NCBI GenBank assembly: GCA_965200945.1
Contig: OZ241749.1
Span: 2,480,001 to 2,544,000 of the forward strand
Direction: 5' to 3'
Source of the DNA: JADCRZ01 sp965200945
Lineage (GTDB): Bacteria > Bacteroidota > Bacteroidia > Chitinophagales > Chitinophagaceae
DNA length: 64,000 nucleotides
This document shows positions 25,661 through 34,288 of this stretch, piece by piece (position 1 is the first letter of the stretch; each line of letters starts with the position of its first letter). The notes below the pieces were generated by a model. The model did no database searches. It saw nothing but the letters and a program-made list of their open reading frames with translations, and was not told the DNA's origin. The position numbers and the translations under genes are program-made.

Positions 25661-26305
25661 GATGATTTTTAAAAATTCTGCGTTACCAATTAAAATTGCG
25701 GTTGAGTATCAGGAGTACCGATGCATGAAAACATTTAAAGAGGCATCCTGCGCTGAACAGAATCACTGACTTTTTTTATGTTCCAGTAGACCCGGACTAT
25801 AAATAGGTACAACCAGTTTGATAGATAATATGATCTCATCGCGTGCCCGGGTACGCCCGGCGGGTAGAAACTCATTTGAAGCCGGGATGCGTACCGGACC
25901 CGAGAGCACCAACCGTACCCGCGGCACGCAGGAAAACAAGAACGGCAGTTCTACCCACCGGGGGATTGACTGAAAAGTAGGAAAGCAACCTGGTTTTGTT
26001 TTCCGGCGGAACACCTGATGGGTAACCCCAATGCCCTCCCACACAGCGTTCCATCGGAACGCCTGTTGCTTCTGGGTGCAGCACCCGAGCAACAGACGTT
26101 CCGATGGAACGTTATTGAATCTCATGGCATGCTACCCATCAAATGTTCCTGACGGAACATAGAAACAATCGCTTCCCTACTTTTTAGTCGACCCCATTCC
26201 TGTGCTGGCGGATTGCTATCCACCCTGTGAGTCTACCGGAACAGGAAGAAAGGATTTTGATTCCTATTCACTGCTGCTTTATAATCAACGCCCCGCTTTC
26301 GAAAA
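25661..26305. other. Long intergenic region between xylA and xylB, rich in palindromes
   Basis: No credible gene. From 25839 to 25960 it holds short inverted motifs (GCGTGCCCGGGTACG against CCGTACCCGCGGCACGC; CGGGTAGAA against TTCTACCC). From 25993 to 26160 it holds the large nested palindrome described separately. Short open frames here are products of the palindromic DNA. Confidence 0.6.
25993..26160. repeat. About 165-bp nested palindromic element
   Basis: The inner part, 26046-26112, has 25-base arms (GCGTTCCATCGGAACGCCTG...) with two mismatches around GGGTGC-A-GCACCC. The outer flanks are also inverted: GGAACACCTGATGGGTA (about 26003-26020) against TACCCATCAAATGTTCC (about 26133-26149), and small GTTCC/GGAAC dyads cap both ends. 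A half-copy of the arm, TTCCATCGGAACGTTTGTTGCT, occurs at 41289-41310. It resembles a MITE- or REP-like mobile repeat; no encoded transposase is near. Confidence 0.7.
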
Positions 26306-27634
26306 CTAGATATACCGGTTGATGATATTTTCCAGGTATTCCTGTTTGCCGCTGAGGGTTTTCGGCTCGCCGTTTTCGGCGGCGTAGTTCCGCAGGTCTT
26401 CCAGGGTCAGCTTGCCTTCTTCGAATTCACGTCCCTTGCCGCTGTCGTAGGAAGCGTAGCGTTGTGCACGGTAATTTTTGTAATCCGATTTCTGCAGGAT
26501 GTTGTCTGCGGTGATCAGTGCGCGGGCGAACGTATCCACCCCGCCGATATGCGCTTCGAACAGGTCGATCGGGTCGGTGGAATTGCGGCGGATCTTTGCA
26601 TCGAAGTTAACACCGCCCCCTTTGAAACCGCCGCCTTCCAGGATGATCAGCATGGCTTCGGTCACCTCGTTGATGTTGTTCGGGAACTGGTCCGTATCCC
26701 ATCCGTTCTGATAATCGCCGCGGTTGGCATCCATAGAGCCGAGCAGGTTGTTGTCGACCGCTACCTGCAGCTCATGGGTGAACGTATGGCCGGCAAGCGT
26801 GGCGTGGTTCACTTCCAGGTTCAGCTTGAAATCATCCATCAGCCCGTACTGGCGCAGGAAGCCGCCCACCGTGGCCGCATCGAAATCATACTGGTGTTTG
26901 GATGGCTCGGCGGGTTTCGGCTCGATGAGGAAAGTGCCGGTGAAGCCGTGTTTGCGGGCATAGTCTTTTGCTGCATGCAGGAACTTCGCCATGTGGTCAA
27001 GCTCCCGTTTCATGTCGGTGTTGAGCAGGCTCATATATCCTTCGCGGCCGCCCCAGAATACGTAGTTCTCTCCGCCAAGCTCGATGGTGGCATCGATGGC
27101 AGCCTTCACCTGGGCGGCACCGTGAGCCAGCACGTGAAAGTCGGGATTGGTGGAGGCGCCGTTCATATAGCGGCGGTTGGAGAACAGGTTGGCCGTGCCC
27201 CACAGCAGTTTGACGCCGCTGTCTGCCTGTTTCTGTTTCGCATAAGCAGTGAGCGCCTGCAGCCTCTTTTCATTCTCGGCCACATCGTTGCCATAGCCTA
27301 CTACGTCCACATCATGAAAACAGTAGAAAGGGAAATTTATCTTGGTAACAAACTCGAACGCCGCGTCCATCTTGTCTTTTGCACGTTCTACCGGGTCGGC
27401 TTTCTCATCCCAGGGAAAGAGATGTGTAGGCTCCCCGAACGGGTCTGCGCCGTTGCCTCCGAAAGAATGCCAGTAGGCCGAGGCAAATCGGAAATGCTCT
27501 TTCATGGACTTTCCGGCCACTAGTTTATTTTCATCATACCAGCGATAGGCCAGCGGATTATCTGTATCCGGCCCTTCATACTGAACAGAGCCTATCCCTT
27601 TAAAATATTCTTTGTCGCCCAGTAACACTTGCAT
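26306..27634 (-). CDS. xylA: Xylose isomerase
   Basis: Interconverts D-xylose and D-xylulose. The 442-residue cytoplasmic TIM-barrel protein is of the long class II type. Recognised motifs include SFGGNGADPFGEPTHLFPWD, catalytic His in FYCFHDVDVVGYG, and metal-binding EPKPAEPSKHQYDFD. ATG 27634 gives the usual start. It is upstream of xylB on the same strand and divergent from the GH67 alpha-glucuronidase gene; together these handle glucuronoxylan breakdown products. Confidence 0.96.
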   Translation of the reverse strand: MQVLLGDKEYFKGIGSVQYEGPDTDNPLAYRWYDENKLVAGKSMKEHFRFASAYWHSFGGNGADPFGEPTHLFPWDEKADPVERAKDKMDAAFEFVTKINFPFYCFHDVDVVGYGNDVAENEKRLQALTAYAKQKQADSGVKLLWGTANLFSNRRYMNGASTNPDFHVLAHGAAQVKAAIDATIELGGENYVFWGGREGYMSLLNTDMKRELDHMAKFLHAAKDYARKHGFTGTFLIEPKPAEPSKHQYDFDAATVGGFLRQYGLMDDFKLNLEVNHATLAGHTFTHELQVAVDNNLLGSMDANRGDYQNGWDTDQFPNNINEVTEAMLIILEGGGFKGGGVNFDAKIRRNSTDPIDLFEAHIGGVDTFARALITADNILQKSDYKNYRAQRYASYDSGKGREFEEGKLTLEDLRNYAAENGEPKTLSGKQEYLENIINRYI

Positions 27635-27989
27635 ATGCTTCGTTTATAGATTTAAAGAATGATCGATGTAATATTATTTTAACAGCGTAATGTTTGTACA
27701 ATTACTCGGCAACCGACCAGGAATCCAAAAAGTGGCCGGCGCGCGAAACAAGTGCTTTTCACTCCGATGAGCATGGCGCTACTGGCAAGCTGGTACCCGG
27801 TTCAGGCTTGCCCTGTCGCCATCTGCATGTATGCCTTAAACAAAAATGGGAACCTGCGATCCGGCAGGTTTTTGAATGAAAGATCTGCACAGGCAAACCG
27901 GTTGGTAAAAGAGGGAAGAAGTCAGTTCTATTTTCAGGCAGCATGGAACCGTTGTAATTAAACACCTAAATTCGGGAATTAACTTGAAA

Positions 27990-28005
27990 ATGCAATCGAT
28001 TGCAT
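27990..28005. promoter_or_regulatory. LacI-family-like operator, upstream copy
   Basis: ATGCAATCGATTGCAT is a perfect 16-base palindrome with the central CG step typical of LacI/GalR-family sites. It lies 142 bases before the alpha-glucuronidase ATG, followed by a T-rich tract. Confidence 0.6.
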
Positions 28006-28113
28006 AATTTTTTTTTATTTTTCTTTAAACCCGTAGTTTTACGCAGATGAAAATCATCTGCCAAAGAAGATGATCGCACGGTATGCCGGATACCCGACGT
28101 TACTCCCCCGAAG

Positions 28114-28123
28114 CAATCGATTG
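28114..28123. promoter_or_regulatory. LacI-family-like operator, downstream copy
   Basis: CAATCGATTG, identical to the 10-base core of the palindrome at 27990-28005, centred 121 bases from it and 23 bases before the alpha-glucuronidase ATG. Two sites of this kind could allow looping repression. The regulator gene is not in the window. Confidence 0.5.
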
Positions 28124-28146
28124 AGTCTTCCGTTTAATTGTCTGTT

Positions 28147-30306
28147 ATGAAGAAAAGATCTCTTCTCCCGTTCCTTTTAATTTTATTTGTTACCCGGCTT
28201 CCTGCGGAAGACGGTTACCGCCTCTGGCTCCGGTACGACCGGATTGCAGACGACGGCCTGCGCGAGCAATACAGCAGGAACGCCGCTTCCTTTTATGCGG
28301 CCTCTTCTGCTACACTCGATAAAGCAGCAGAAGAACTGGCCAACGGTCTGCAGGGAATGCTTGGCCGGTCCATCGCGAGAGCCGCTTCACCCGCCGCCGG
28401 TTCACTGGTCCTCGGCACCCCGAAATCCGTTCCGCTGCTTGCATCGCTGGTGTCAACCGGGGAATTCCAGAAAGCCGGACCGAGTGGTTATATCCTCACG
28501 ACTGTTTCCAGCAAGGGCAAACCGGTCACTGTGATTGCGGGCAACACTGACGTTGGTGTGCTGTACGGCGTTTTCGCTTATCTCCGCCTGATGCAAACCC
28601 ATCAGCCGATCTCCACGCTTCATATCGTCAGCACCCCCAAGATCGCCCTGCGCATGCTGAACCACTGGGATAATCTCAACAGGAGCGTTGAACGGGGCTA
28701 TGCAGGCATTTCCATCTGGGAGTGGCACAAACTGCCCGGCTACATCGACCGGCGCTACGTCGATTATGCCAGGGCAAATGCTTCCATCGGCGTCAACGGC
28801 ACGGTGATCACCAACGTGAACGCCAATGCGCTGATGCTTACAAAAGACTATCTCGTAAAGGCGGCAGCCCTTGCCGGTGTATTCCGGCCCTATGGCCTCA
28901 AAGTGTATCTCACCGCGCGTTTCAGCGCACCCATCGAAACAGGCAAGCTCAAAACAGCCGATCCGCTCGACCCTGCTGTACAGGCCTGGTGGAAACAAAA
29001 AGTGGAGGAGATCTACCAGTACATACCCGATTTCGGCGGCTTCCTCATCAAGGCAAACTCAGAAGGAGAGCCTGGTCCGCAAAACTACAACCGCACGCAT
29101 GCCGACGGCGCCAACATGCTGGCTGATGCGGTTGCATCGCATGGCGGCATCGTGATCTGGCGGGCCTTTGTATACAGCAACGAAACCCCCGACGACCGTT
29201 TCAAACAGGCTTACAACGAATTCAAGCCGCTCGATGGCAAATTCCGGAAAAATGTACTGGTACAGGTGAAAAATGGCCCGATCGATTTTCAGCCGCGCGA
29301 GCCTTTTCATCCCCTTTTTGGCGCCATGCCCCGCACCCCGCTGATGATGGAATACCAGCTTACGCAGGAGTACCTCGGCTTTGCCACGCACCTGGTTTAC
29401 GAAGCGCCCCTCTTTAAAGAATGCCTCGATGCCGATACCTGGGAAAAAGGCAAAGGATCGCTCGTAGCGCAAGTGATCGACGGCACGCTGGAAAACCAGC
29501 CGCTCTCCGGCATGGCAGGGGTCGCCAACATCGGCAACGACCGCAACTGGTGCGGCCATCCCTTCGGGCAGTCCAACTGGTATGCCCTGGGCCGCCTCGC
29601 CTGGGATCATGAACTCAGTCCGGCGCAGATCGCCGACGAGTGGATCAGGCAAACCTTTACCAACGATGCCCGCTTTGTAAACGCGGTGAAAGCGATCATG
29701 CTGTCGTCGAGAAACACCCTGGTCAACTACATGACGCCGCTGGGACTGCATCATATCATGGGCTATGGCCATCATTACGGGCCGGCCCCCTGGTTCAACC
29801 AGGCTTCGCGGGCCGACTGGAACCCCGTTTATTTTCATAAGGCCGACTCAACCGGCCTTGGCTTCAACCGCACCGCCACGGGCAGCAATGCGCTGGCGCA
29901 GTACAAACCGGAAGTAGAAAAAGAATATGCGGACCTGAAGACGTGTCCCGACGAATATTTGCTCTGGTTTCACCATGTGCCCTGGACGTATAAGATGCGC
30001 TCGGGAAGAACGCTGTGGGAAGAGCTCTGTTTTAAATATTATTCAGGCGTAGATTCGGTGCGGCAGATGCAGCAAACCTGGAACGGCCTGAAAGGAAAGA
30101 TCGATGATGAACGGTTTGAACAGGTTCGCATGCTGCTGGCCATCCAGGAAACAGAAGCGGTCTGGTGGCGGAATGCGTGTGTGCTTTATTTTCAGACCTA
30201 TGCGGATAAACCGATTCCTGCCGGGTATGAAAAGCCGGACCAGACGCTGGATTACTACAGATCATTGAGCTTTCCCTACGCACCCGGAAACGGTGGCAAT
30301 CTGTGA
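28147..30306 (+). CDS. GH67 alpha-glucuronidase, secreted
   Basis: Removes (4-O-methyl)glucuronic acid from the non-reducing end of xylo-oligosaccharides. ATG 28147 begins a clear signal peptide (MKKRSLLPFLLILFVTRL) and is preferred over TTG 28138. The 719-residue protein has the GH67 N-terminal domain, a TIM barrel and a C-terminal helical domain. By analogy with characterised GH67 enzymes the acid is Glu306 (KANSEGEPGP) and the bases are Asp380 (GPIDFQP) and Glu408 (EYQLTQEYLG); their spacing fits the family. An SDR gene follows by 63 bases. Two LacI-like sites lie upstream. Confidence 0.95.
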   Translation: MKKRSLLPFLLILFVTRLPAEDGYRLWLRYDRIADDGLREQYSRNAASFYAASSATLDKAAEELANGLQGMLGRSIARAASPAAGSLVLGTPKSVPLLASLVSTGEFQKAGPSGYILTTVSSKGKPVTVIAGNTDVGVLYGVFAYLRLMQTHQPISTLHIVSTPKIALRMLNHWDNLNRSVERGYAGISIWEWHKLPGYIDRRYVDYARANASIGVNGTVITNVNANALMLTKDYLVKAAALAGVFRPYGLKVYLTARFSAPIETGKLKTADPLDPAVQAWWKQKVEEIYQYIPDFGGFLIKANSEGEPGPQNYNRTHADGANMLADAVASHGGIVIWRAFVYSNETPDDRFKQAYNEFKPLDGKFRKNVLVQVKNGPIDFQPREPFHPLFGAMPRTPLMMEYQLTQEYLGFATHLVYEAPLFKECLDADTWEKGKGSLVAQVIDGTLENQPLSGMAGVANIGNDRNWCGHPFGQSNWYALGRLAWDHELSPAQIADEWIRQTFTNDARFVNAVKAIMLSSRNTLVNYMTPLGLHHIMGYGHHYGPAPWFNQASRADWNPVYFHKADSTGLGFNRTATGSNALAQYKPEVEKEYADLKTCPDEYLLWFHHVPWTYKMRSGRTLWEELCFKYYSGVDSVRQMQQTWNGLKGKIDDERFEQVRMLLAIQETEAVWWRNACVLYFQTYADKPIPAGYEKPDQTLDYYRSLSFPYAPGNGGNL

Positions 30307-30369
30307 GCCGGCTTGCGCAATGAGGACAGGGCGCCTATATTTACACCTTCTATAAAAAATTGAAACAAC

Positions 30370-31119
30370 ATGGAAACAGGAGAACGGAAAGTTGCAGTGG
30401 TAACCGGCGGTGGTTCAGGCATCGGTCTGGCCATTACCCGCAAATTCGTAGCAAACGGCATTCTAACGGTGATCATTGGCCGGGACAGCGCAAAGCTGGA
30501 GAATGCCCGCCAGGAACTGGGTGATCTTTGTGTGCCCCTGCCGGGCGACCTCAGCGACCTGGCCTCTATACCGGCACTGGTGCAGCAGGTGATCGGTCAG
30601 CATGGAAAGATAGACGTGCTGGTCAACAATGCCGGCATCAACATGAAAAAAGAGTTCACCGATGTGAGCGATGAAGATTTCCAGCGTATCCTGCTCACCA
30701 ATGTAACAGCGGTATTTGCCTTATCGAGGGAAGTGATCCGCGGCATGGTAGGCAACGGCGGCGGTGCAGTCATCAACATCAGCTCGATGGCCTCGCAATA
30801 TGGCATTCCGAAAGTGATTGCCTATACCGCCTCCAAATCGGCGATTGAAGGCATGACACGGGCCATGGCCACGGAACTGTCGCCCCAGGGCATCCGTGTC
30901 AACTGTATCGCGCCCGGTTTTATCGCCACCGATATGTCGGCCAAAGCGCTGAACAGCGATCCCGAAAGGAAGAACAAGGTGATGTCGAGAACCCCGATGG
31001 GCGCCCTGGGCGAACCGGCCGACATCGGCAACGCGGCCCTGTTTCTCGCTCTCGACGGCGCCAAATATATTACCGGGGTGGTTCTGCCGGTAGACGGGGG
31101 CAATTCCATCGGGTTCTAG
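30370..31119 (+). CDS. SDR family oxidoreductase
   Basis: A 249-residue classical short-chain dehydrogenase/reductase with nucleotide motif TGGGSGIG (12-19), NNAG (86-89), catalytic Ser139, Tyr152 and Lys156 (YTASK), and the C-terminal PVDGG. It is probably NAD(P)-dependent. Placed 63 bases after the GH67 gene, it may act on a uronic-acid product (as KduD- or mannonate-type SDRs do) but the sequence does not fix the substrate. Confidence 0.85.
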   Translation: METGERKVAVVTGGGSGIGLAITRKFVANGILTVIIGRDSAKLENARQELGDLCVPLPGDLSDLASIPALVQQVIGQHGKIDVLVNNAGINMKKEFTDVSDEDFQRILLTNVTAVFALSREVIRGMVGNGGGAVINISSMASQYGIPKVIAYTASKSAIEGMTRAMATELSPQGIRVNCIAPGFIATDMSAKALNSDPERKNKVMSRTPMGALGEPADIGNAALFLALDGAKYITGVVLPVDGGNSIGF

Positions 31120-31294
31120 GAGCAATTGCGCAGGAAATACCGGGAGGAACAGGATCAAATCGGATCGGTTGCGAACCCTTTCCCGCTTTCAGGCGTTTTG
31201 ATACCCGGAAGGGGGAAACATTACCAAAAAAATGGCGGAAATCAAGCGCCGTCCTGTTTCAATAACCTAATTTTATTCTCACAAAAGCACTCTT

Positions 31295-32908
31295 ATGAAC
31301 AACGAAAATGATATCCGGCAGTCGCCCAATGGCAACGGCGCTGCGAACGGGCAGCAGGGCAACCAGACCCTTACGACCCGGCAGGGGCATCCTGTTACAG
31401 ACAACCAGAACCTGCGTACCATCGGCAACCGCGGACCGGCCACGATGGAGAACTACCAGTTCCTCGAAAAGATCTCCCATTTCGACCGCGAACGCATCCC
31501 TGAAAGAGTGGTGCATGCCCGTGGCGCCGGCGCCCATGGCTACTTTGAGGCGTACGGAAATGTTGGCGGCCAGCCGATCGATAAATACACCCGTGCTAAA
31601 TTGTTTCAGCAGCAGGGAAAACGCACCCCTGTATTTGTGCGTTTCTCAAGCGTGATCCATGGAGGCCATTCTCCCGAGACCCTGCGTGACCCGCGCGGTT
31701 TTGCAACCAAATTCTACACCGAAGACGGCAACTGGGACCTGGTAGGCAACAACCTCAAGGTTTTCTTTATCCGCGATGCGATGAAATTCGCCGACCTCGT
31801 GCACTCCTTCAAACCCGACCCGGTGACCAACCGCCAGGACGGCGAACGCATCTTCGACTTTATCAGCAATACGCCCGAAGCGCTGCATATGATCACCTTC
31901 CTGTTCTCCCCCTGGGGCATTCCGGCCAACTACCGCCAGATGCAGGGTTCAGGCGTGAACACGTACAAATGGGTGAATGCGGACGGCGAAGCAGTGCTCG
32001 TAAAATATCACTGGGAACCAAAGCAGGGCATCCGCAACCTGACCCAGGACCAGGCAGAGGACATCCAGGGCAAGAACTTCAACCATGCCACCCAGGATCT
32101 TTATGACGCCATAGAAGAAGGTAAATTTCCTGAATGGGAACTCTGCGTTCAGATCATGAGCGACGACGATCATCCGGAGCTTGACTTTGACCCGCTCGAC
32201 GATACCAAGATCTGGCCGACCGACCAGTTCCCCTTCCTTCCCGTAGGTGTGATGGTGCTCAACAAAAACCCGGAAAACTATTTTGCGGAAGTGGAACAGT
32301 CTGCCTTCGGTACCGGTGTGCTGGTTGACGGGCTCGACTTCTCCGACGACAAGATGCTGCAGGGACGTACGTTCTCTTACTCCGATACCCAGCGCTACCG
32401 CGTAGGGCCCAACTACCTACAGCTGCCGATCAACTCGCCGAAAACACATGTGGCCACCAACCAGCGCGACGGCCAGATGACCTTCTCCATAGGCGCCGCC
32501 AAGGGCCAGAACCCGCACGTGAACTACGAACCATCGAGCCTGAACGGACTCAAGGAAGCACCCAAGCCGGGCAAGGATTACACGCCCCGCTACGAGGCCA
32601 ACCTGTTGCGCCAGAAGATCGACCGCCAGAACAACTTCAAGCAGGCCGGCGAACGTTTCCGCCAGCACGAACAATGGGAAAAGGATGACCTGATCACCAA
32701 CCTGGTCAACACCCTGAAACCCGTTCAGAAACACATTCAGGACAAGATGATCGAGCTTTTCACGCAGTGCGATGCCGAATACGGCCGCCGTGTGGCAGAA
32801 GGCCTGCGCGGCGCCGACCACGGCCAGCGCGGACCCATCGGCACTGCCCATTCGGAAGATGCCGTAAGGGAAGCCGAAGAAGTGTCAAGGGAAGCAAAGC
32901 CTTATTAG
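31295..32908 (+). CDS. Small-subunit heme catalase
   Basis: A second monofunctional catalase, 537 residues, lacking the C-terminal flavodoxin-like domain of the katE product. The distal His is in RVVHARGAGAHGYF, the distal Asn in WDLVGNNLKVFF and the proximal Tyr in RTFSYSDTQRYR. No signal peptide. The Gln/Asn/Gly-rich N-terminal tail (1-40) is similar in composition to that of the katE product. It has its own 175-base upstream region and a textbook terminator, so it is transcribed singly. Having two catalases of different clades suggests separate growth-phase or peroxide control. Confidence 0.95.
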   Translation: MNNENDIRQSPNGNGAANGQQGNQTLTTRQGHPVTDNQNLRTIGNRGPATMENYQFLEKISHFDRERIPERVVHARGAGAHGYFEAYGNVGGQPIDKYTRAKLFQQQGKRTPVFVRFSSVIHGGHSPETLRDPRGFATKFYTEDGNWDLVGNNLKVFFIRDAMKFADLVHSFKPDPVTNRQDGERIFDFISNTPEALHMITFLFSPWGIPANYRQMQGSGVNTYKWVNADGEAVLVKYHWEPKQGIRNLTQDQAEDIQGKNFNHATQDLYDAIEEGKFPEWELCVQIMSDDDHPELDFDPLDDTKIWPTDQFPFLPVGVMVLNKNPENYFAEVEQSAFGTGVLVDGLDFSDDKMLQGRTFSYSDTQRYRVGPNYLQLPINSPKTHVATNQRDGQMTFSIGAAKGQNPHVNYEPSSLNGLKEAPKPGKDYTPRYEANLLRQKIDRQNNFKQAGERFRQHEQWEKDDLITNLVNTLKPVQKHIQDKMIELFTQCDAEYGRRVAEGLRGADHGQRGPIGTAHSEDAVREAEEVSREAKPY

Positions 32909-32929
32909 AAGTGTAAATTTTTGATATTG

Positions 32930-32965
32930 AAAAAGGGTTCACGAGCATGCTCGTGAACCCTTTTT
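32930..32965 (+). terminator. Intrinsic terminator after the second catalase gene
   Basis: Perfect palindrome AAAAAGGGTTCACGAGCA / TGCTCGTGAACCCTTTTT with a five-T end, 22 bases after the stop. Confidence 0.9.
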
Positions 32966-33163
32966 CTTGCGATACGCTCAGATCAGGGGCGGACCTGCTG
33001 ATGCTTGCCTGAACCTGGAATTATGTGATCTGGAAGATTGCCCTGATAGCGGCTTTGGGTATAATCAACGATTATCAGGATAATTGGAAAAATCCTGTAA
33101 ATCCAGGTTCAGACAAGAAACCGCGGGAAACACCGGGCATCATAAATATTTTTCCGGACACTG

Positions 33164-33204
33164 TTGCAAATACCGCAACATTGACATTACTTTGTATTTC
33201 AAAG
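33164..33204 (+). promoter_or_regulatory. Promoter with CTTTG-N5-CAAAG operator, copy 1
   Basis: A -33-like TTG at 33164-33166, 20 bases of spacer, and a near-consensus -7 box TTACTTTG at 33187-33194. The box is the left half of a dyad CTTTG-TATTT-CAAAG (33190-33204), which ends 8 bases before the ATG at 33213. The same sequence, including the following CACTTTTAA, recurs at 34252-34277. It is probably the binding site of the HTH_34 regulator encoded between the two copies. Confidence 0.6.
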
Positions 33205-33212
33205 CACTTTTA

Positions 33213-33878
33213 ATGGATACAGTGAATCAGCCTTTGCAAACTTTACAGGACATCAAATCGATGATGGAGCGAAGCAGCCGTTTTATCAGTCTGAGTGGCT
33301 GGAGCGGCATCTCGGCCGGGCTCTTCGCCCTCGCCGGCGCCGGGCTCGCTGCCTCCAGGATCCAGGCTTACAAACAGTCCCTTTCCATTTCCCTCGACGA
33401 CCTAGACCCGTACACCGCCAAACTCTCCCGTGGTGGCCTCACCACAGAACTCTTCTATATTGCCGCCGGCGTTTTTATCGGCGCTTTTGTATCCGCCTTT
33501 GCTTTTACCTATATCCGGAGTAAAAAAACCGGCATCCCCGTGTGGGGCCGCTCCGCCATGCGCCTGATGTGGAACACTGTTCTGCCGATGGTTGCCGGCG
33601 GTTTTGTAATTTTAAAACTCCTCGGGCTCGGGTATTTTGTGCTCATCGCCCCCTGTTGCCTTATTTTTTACGGACTGGCACTGGTGAACGGCAGCAAATA
33701 CACCCTGGGAGAAGTCAGGTACATGGGCTACGGAGAGATCCTGCTCGGTATCTGCAACCTCTGGATGCTGGGCCGCGGCCTCGCGTTCTGGGCCGCAGGC
33801 TTTGGCGTGCTGCACATTATTTATGGTGCATGGATGTGGTGGAAATATGAACGGACCTCTGTAAACAATTCACTGTAA
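33213..33878 (+). CDS. Hypothetical integral membrane protein
   Basis: A 221-residue protein with a short cytoplasmic N-terminus containing an amphipathic helix, then about six hydrophobic segments. ATG 33213 lies directly after the promoter dyad; the upstream open frame to 33084 has no support. I do not recognise a characterised family. It is followed 59 bases later by the winged-helix regulator gene, a pairing suggesting that the regulator controls it. Confidence 0.75.
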   Translation: MDTVNQPLQTLQDIKSMMERSSRFISLSGWSGISAGLFALAGAGLAASRIQAYKQSLSISLDDLDPYTAKLSRGGLTTELFYIAAGVFIGAFVSAFAFTYIRSKKTGIPVWGRSAMRLMWNTVLPMVAGGFVILKLLGLGYFVLIAPCCLIFYGLALVNGSKYTLGEVRYMGYGEILLGICNLWMLGRGLAFWAAGFGVLHIIYGAWMWWKYERTSVNNSL

Positions 33879-33937
33879 CCCGCGTGCGCGCCGGTATGCC
33901 TGTTTGCACGTATAACCCGGCAGGCAATGAACAAAGT

Positions 33938-34237
33938 ATGAAGAATCCGATTGAAAATTTAAATAAGGTTTTTGACAGCCGCATCCGCCTGGGCATCATG
34001 AGTGCCCTGATGGTAAATGCAAAAGTCAATTTCAACGAGCTCAAGGAGCTGATCGGCGTCACCGACGGCAACCTGGCCTCGCACCTCAAAACGCTGGAAG
34101 AAAACAATTTTGTAAAAGTGGAAAAGGGATTCATCGGCCGCAAAACAAACACCGAATACTCGGTCACCATAGAAGGCGAAAAATCTTTCAAGCTGCACCT
34201 CGATGCGCTGGAAAAAATGATCAGATCACTGCAGTAA
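33938..34237 (+). CDS. Winged-helix transcriptional regulator (HTH_34 family)
   Basis: A 99-residue single-domain regulator. ATG 33938 begins MKNPIENLNKVFDSRIRLGIM, the usual start for this family; the frame extends back to GTG 33884 without homology. The winged helix spans nearly the whole protein, with recognition helix around TDGNLASHLKTLEENN and wing VEKGFIGRKTNTEYSVT. No ligand-binding domain is present. It sits between two membrane-protein genes, each preceded by the same CTTTG-N5-CAAAG dyad, so it probably represses both and its own operon. Confidence 0.88.
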   Translation: MKNPIENLNKVFDSRIRLGIMSALMVNAKVNFNELKELIGVTDGNLASHLKTLEENNFVKVEKGFIGRKTNTEYSVTIEGEKSFKLHLDALEKMIRSLQ

Positions 34238-34251
34238 ATTTTTTTGTCCAT

Positions 34252-34277
34252 TTACTTTGAAACACAAAGCACTTTTA
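34252..34277 (+). promoter_or_regulatory. CTTTG-N5-CAAAG operator/promoter, copy 2
   Basis: TTACTTTG-AAACA-CAAAGCACTTTTAA at 34252-34277, matching copy 1 except in the 5-base spacer. The dyad proper is 34255-34269, starting 18 bases after the regulator stop and ending 19 bases before the next ATG (34289). No -33 TTG is seen at the ideal distance. Confidence 0.6.
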
Positions 34278-34288
34278 AATAAAAAATC

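Larger units (their letters stand above)
27635..28146. other. Divergent regulatory region xylA / alpha-glucuronidase
   Basis: 512 bases without a credible gene. It holds hairpins GGCAAGC/GCTTGCC (27784-27812) and AACCTGC/GCAGGTT followed by T's (27851-27873), then a T-rich tract and two palindromic operator candidates (27990-28005 and 28114-28123) before the glucuronidase gene. Short open frames at 27694-27961 look like noise. Confidence 0.6.
32909..33212. other. Intergenic region before the HTH_34 locus
   Basis: 304 bases. It contains the catalase terminator (32930-32965), about 200 bases in which I see nothing, and then the promoter/dyad of the next gene at 33164-33204. Confidence 0.5.

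Noticed and set aside
25763..26125. 120-residue minus-strand open frame between xylA and xylB
   Set aside because: Runs through the nested palindrome; translation is a by-product of the repeats.
26462..27523. 353-residue plus-strand open frame
   Set aside because: Antisense to xylA, which is certain.
27694..27961. Small open frames (61-69 residues) before the alpha-glucuronidase gene
   Set aside because: No start signal, overlap several hairpins, no recognisable domain.
33025..33213. 62-residue open frame
   Set aside because: Ends in the promoter dyad of the next gene; no start signal or family.
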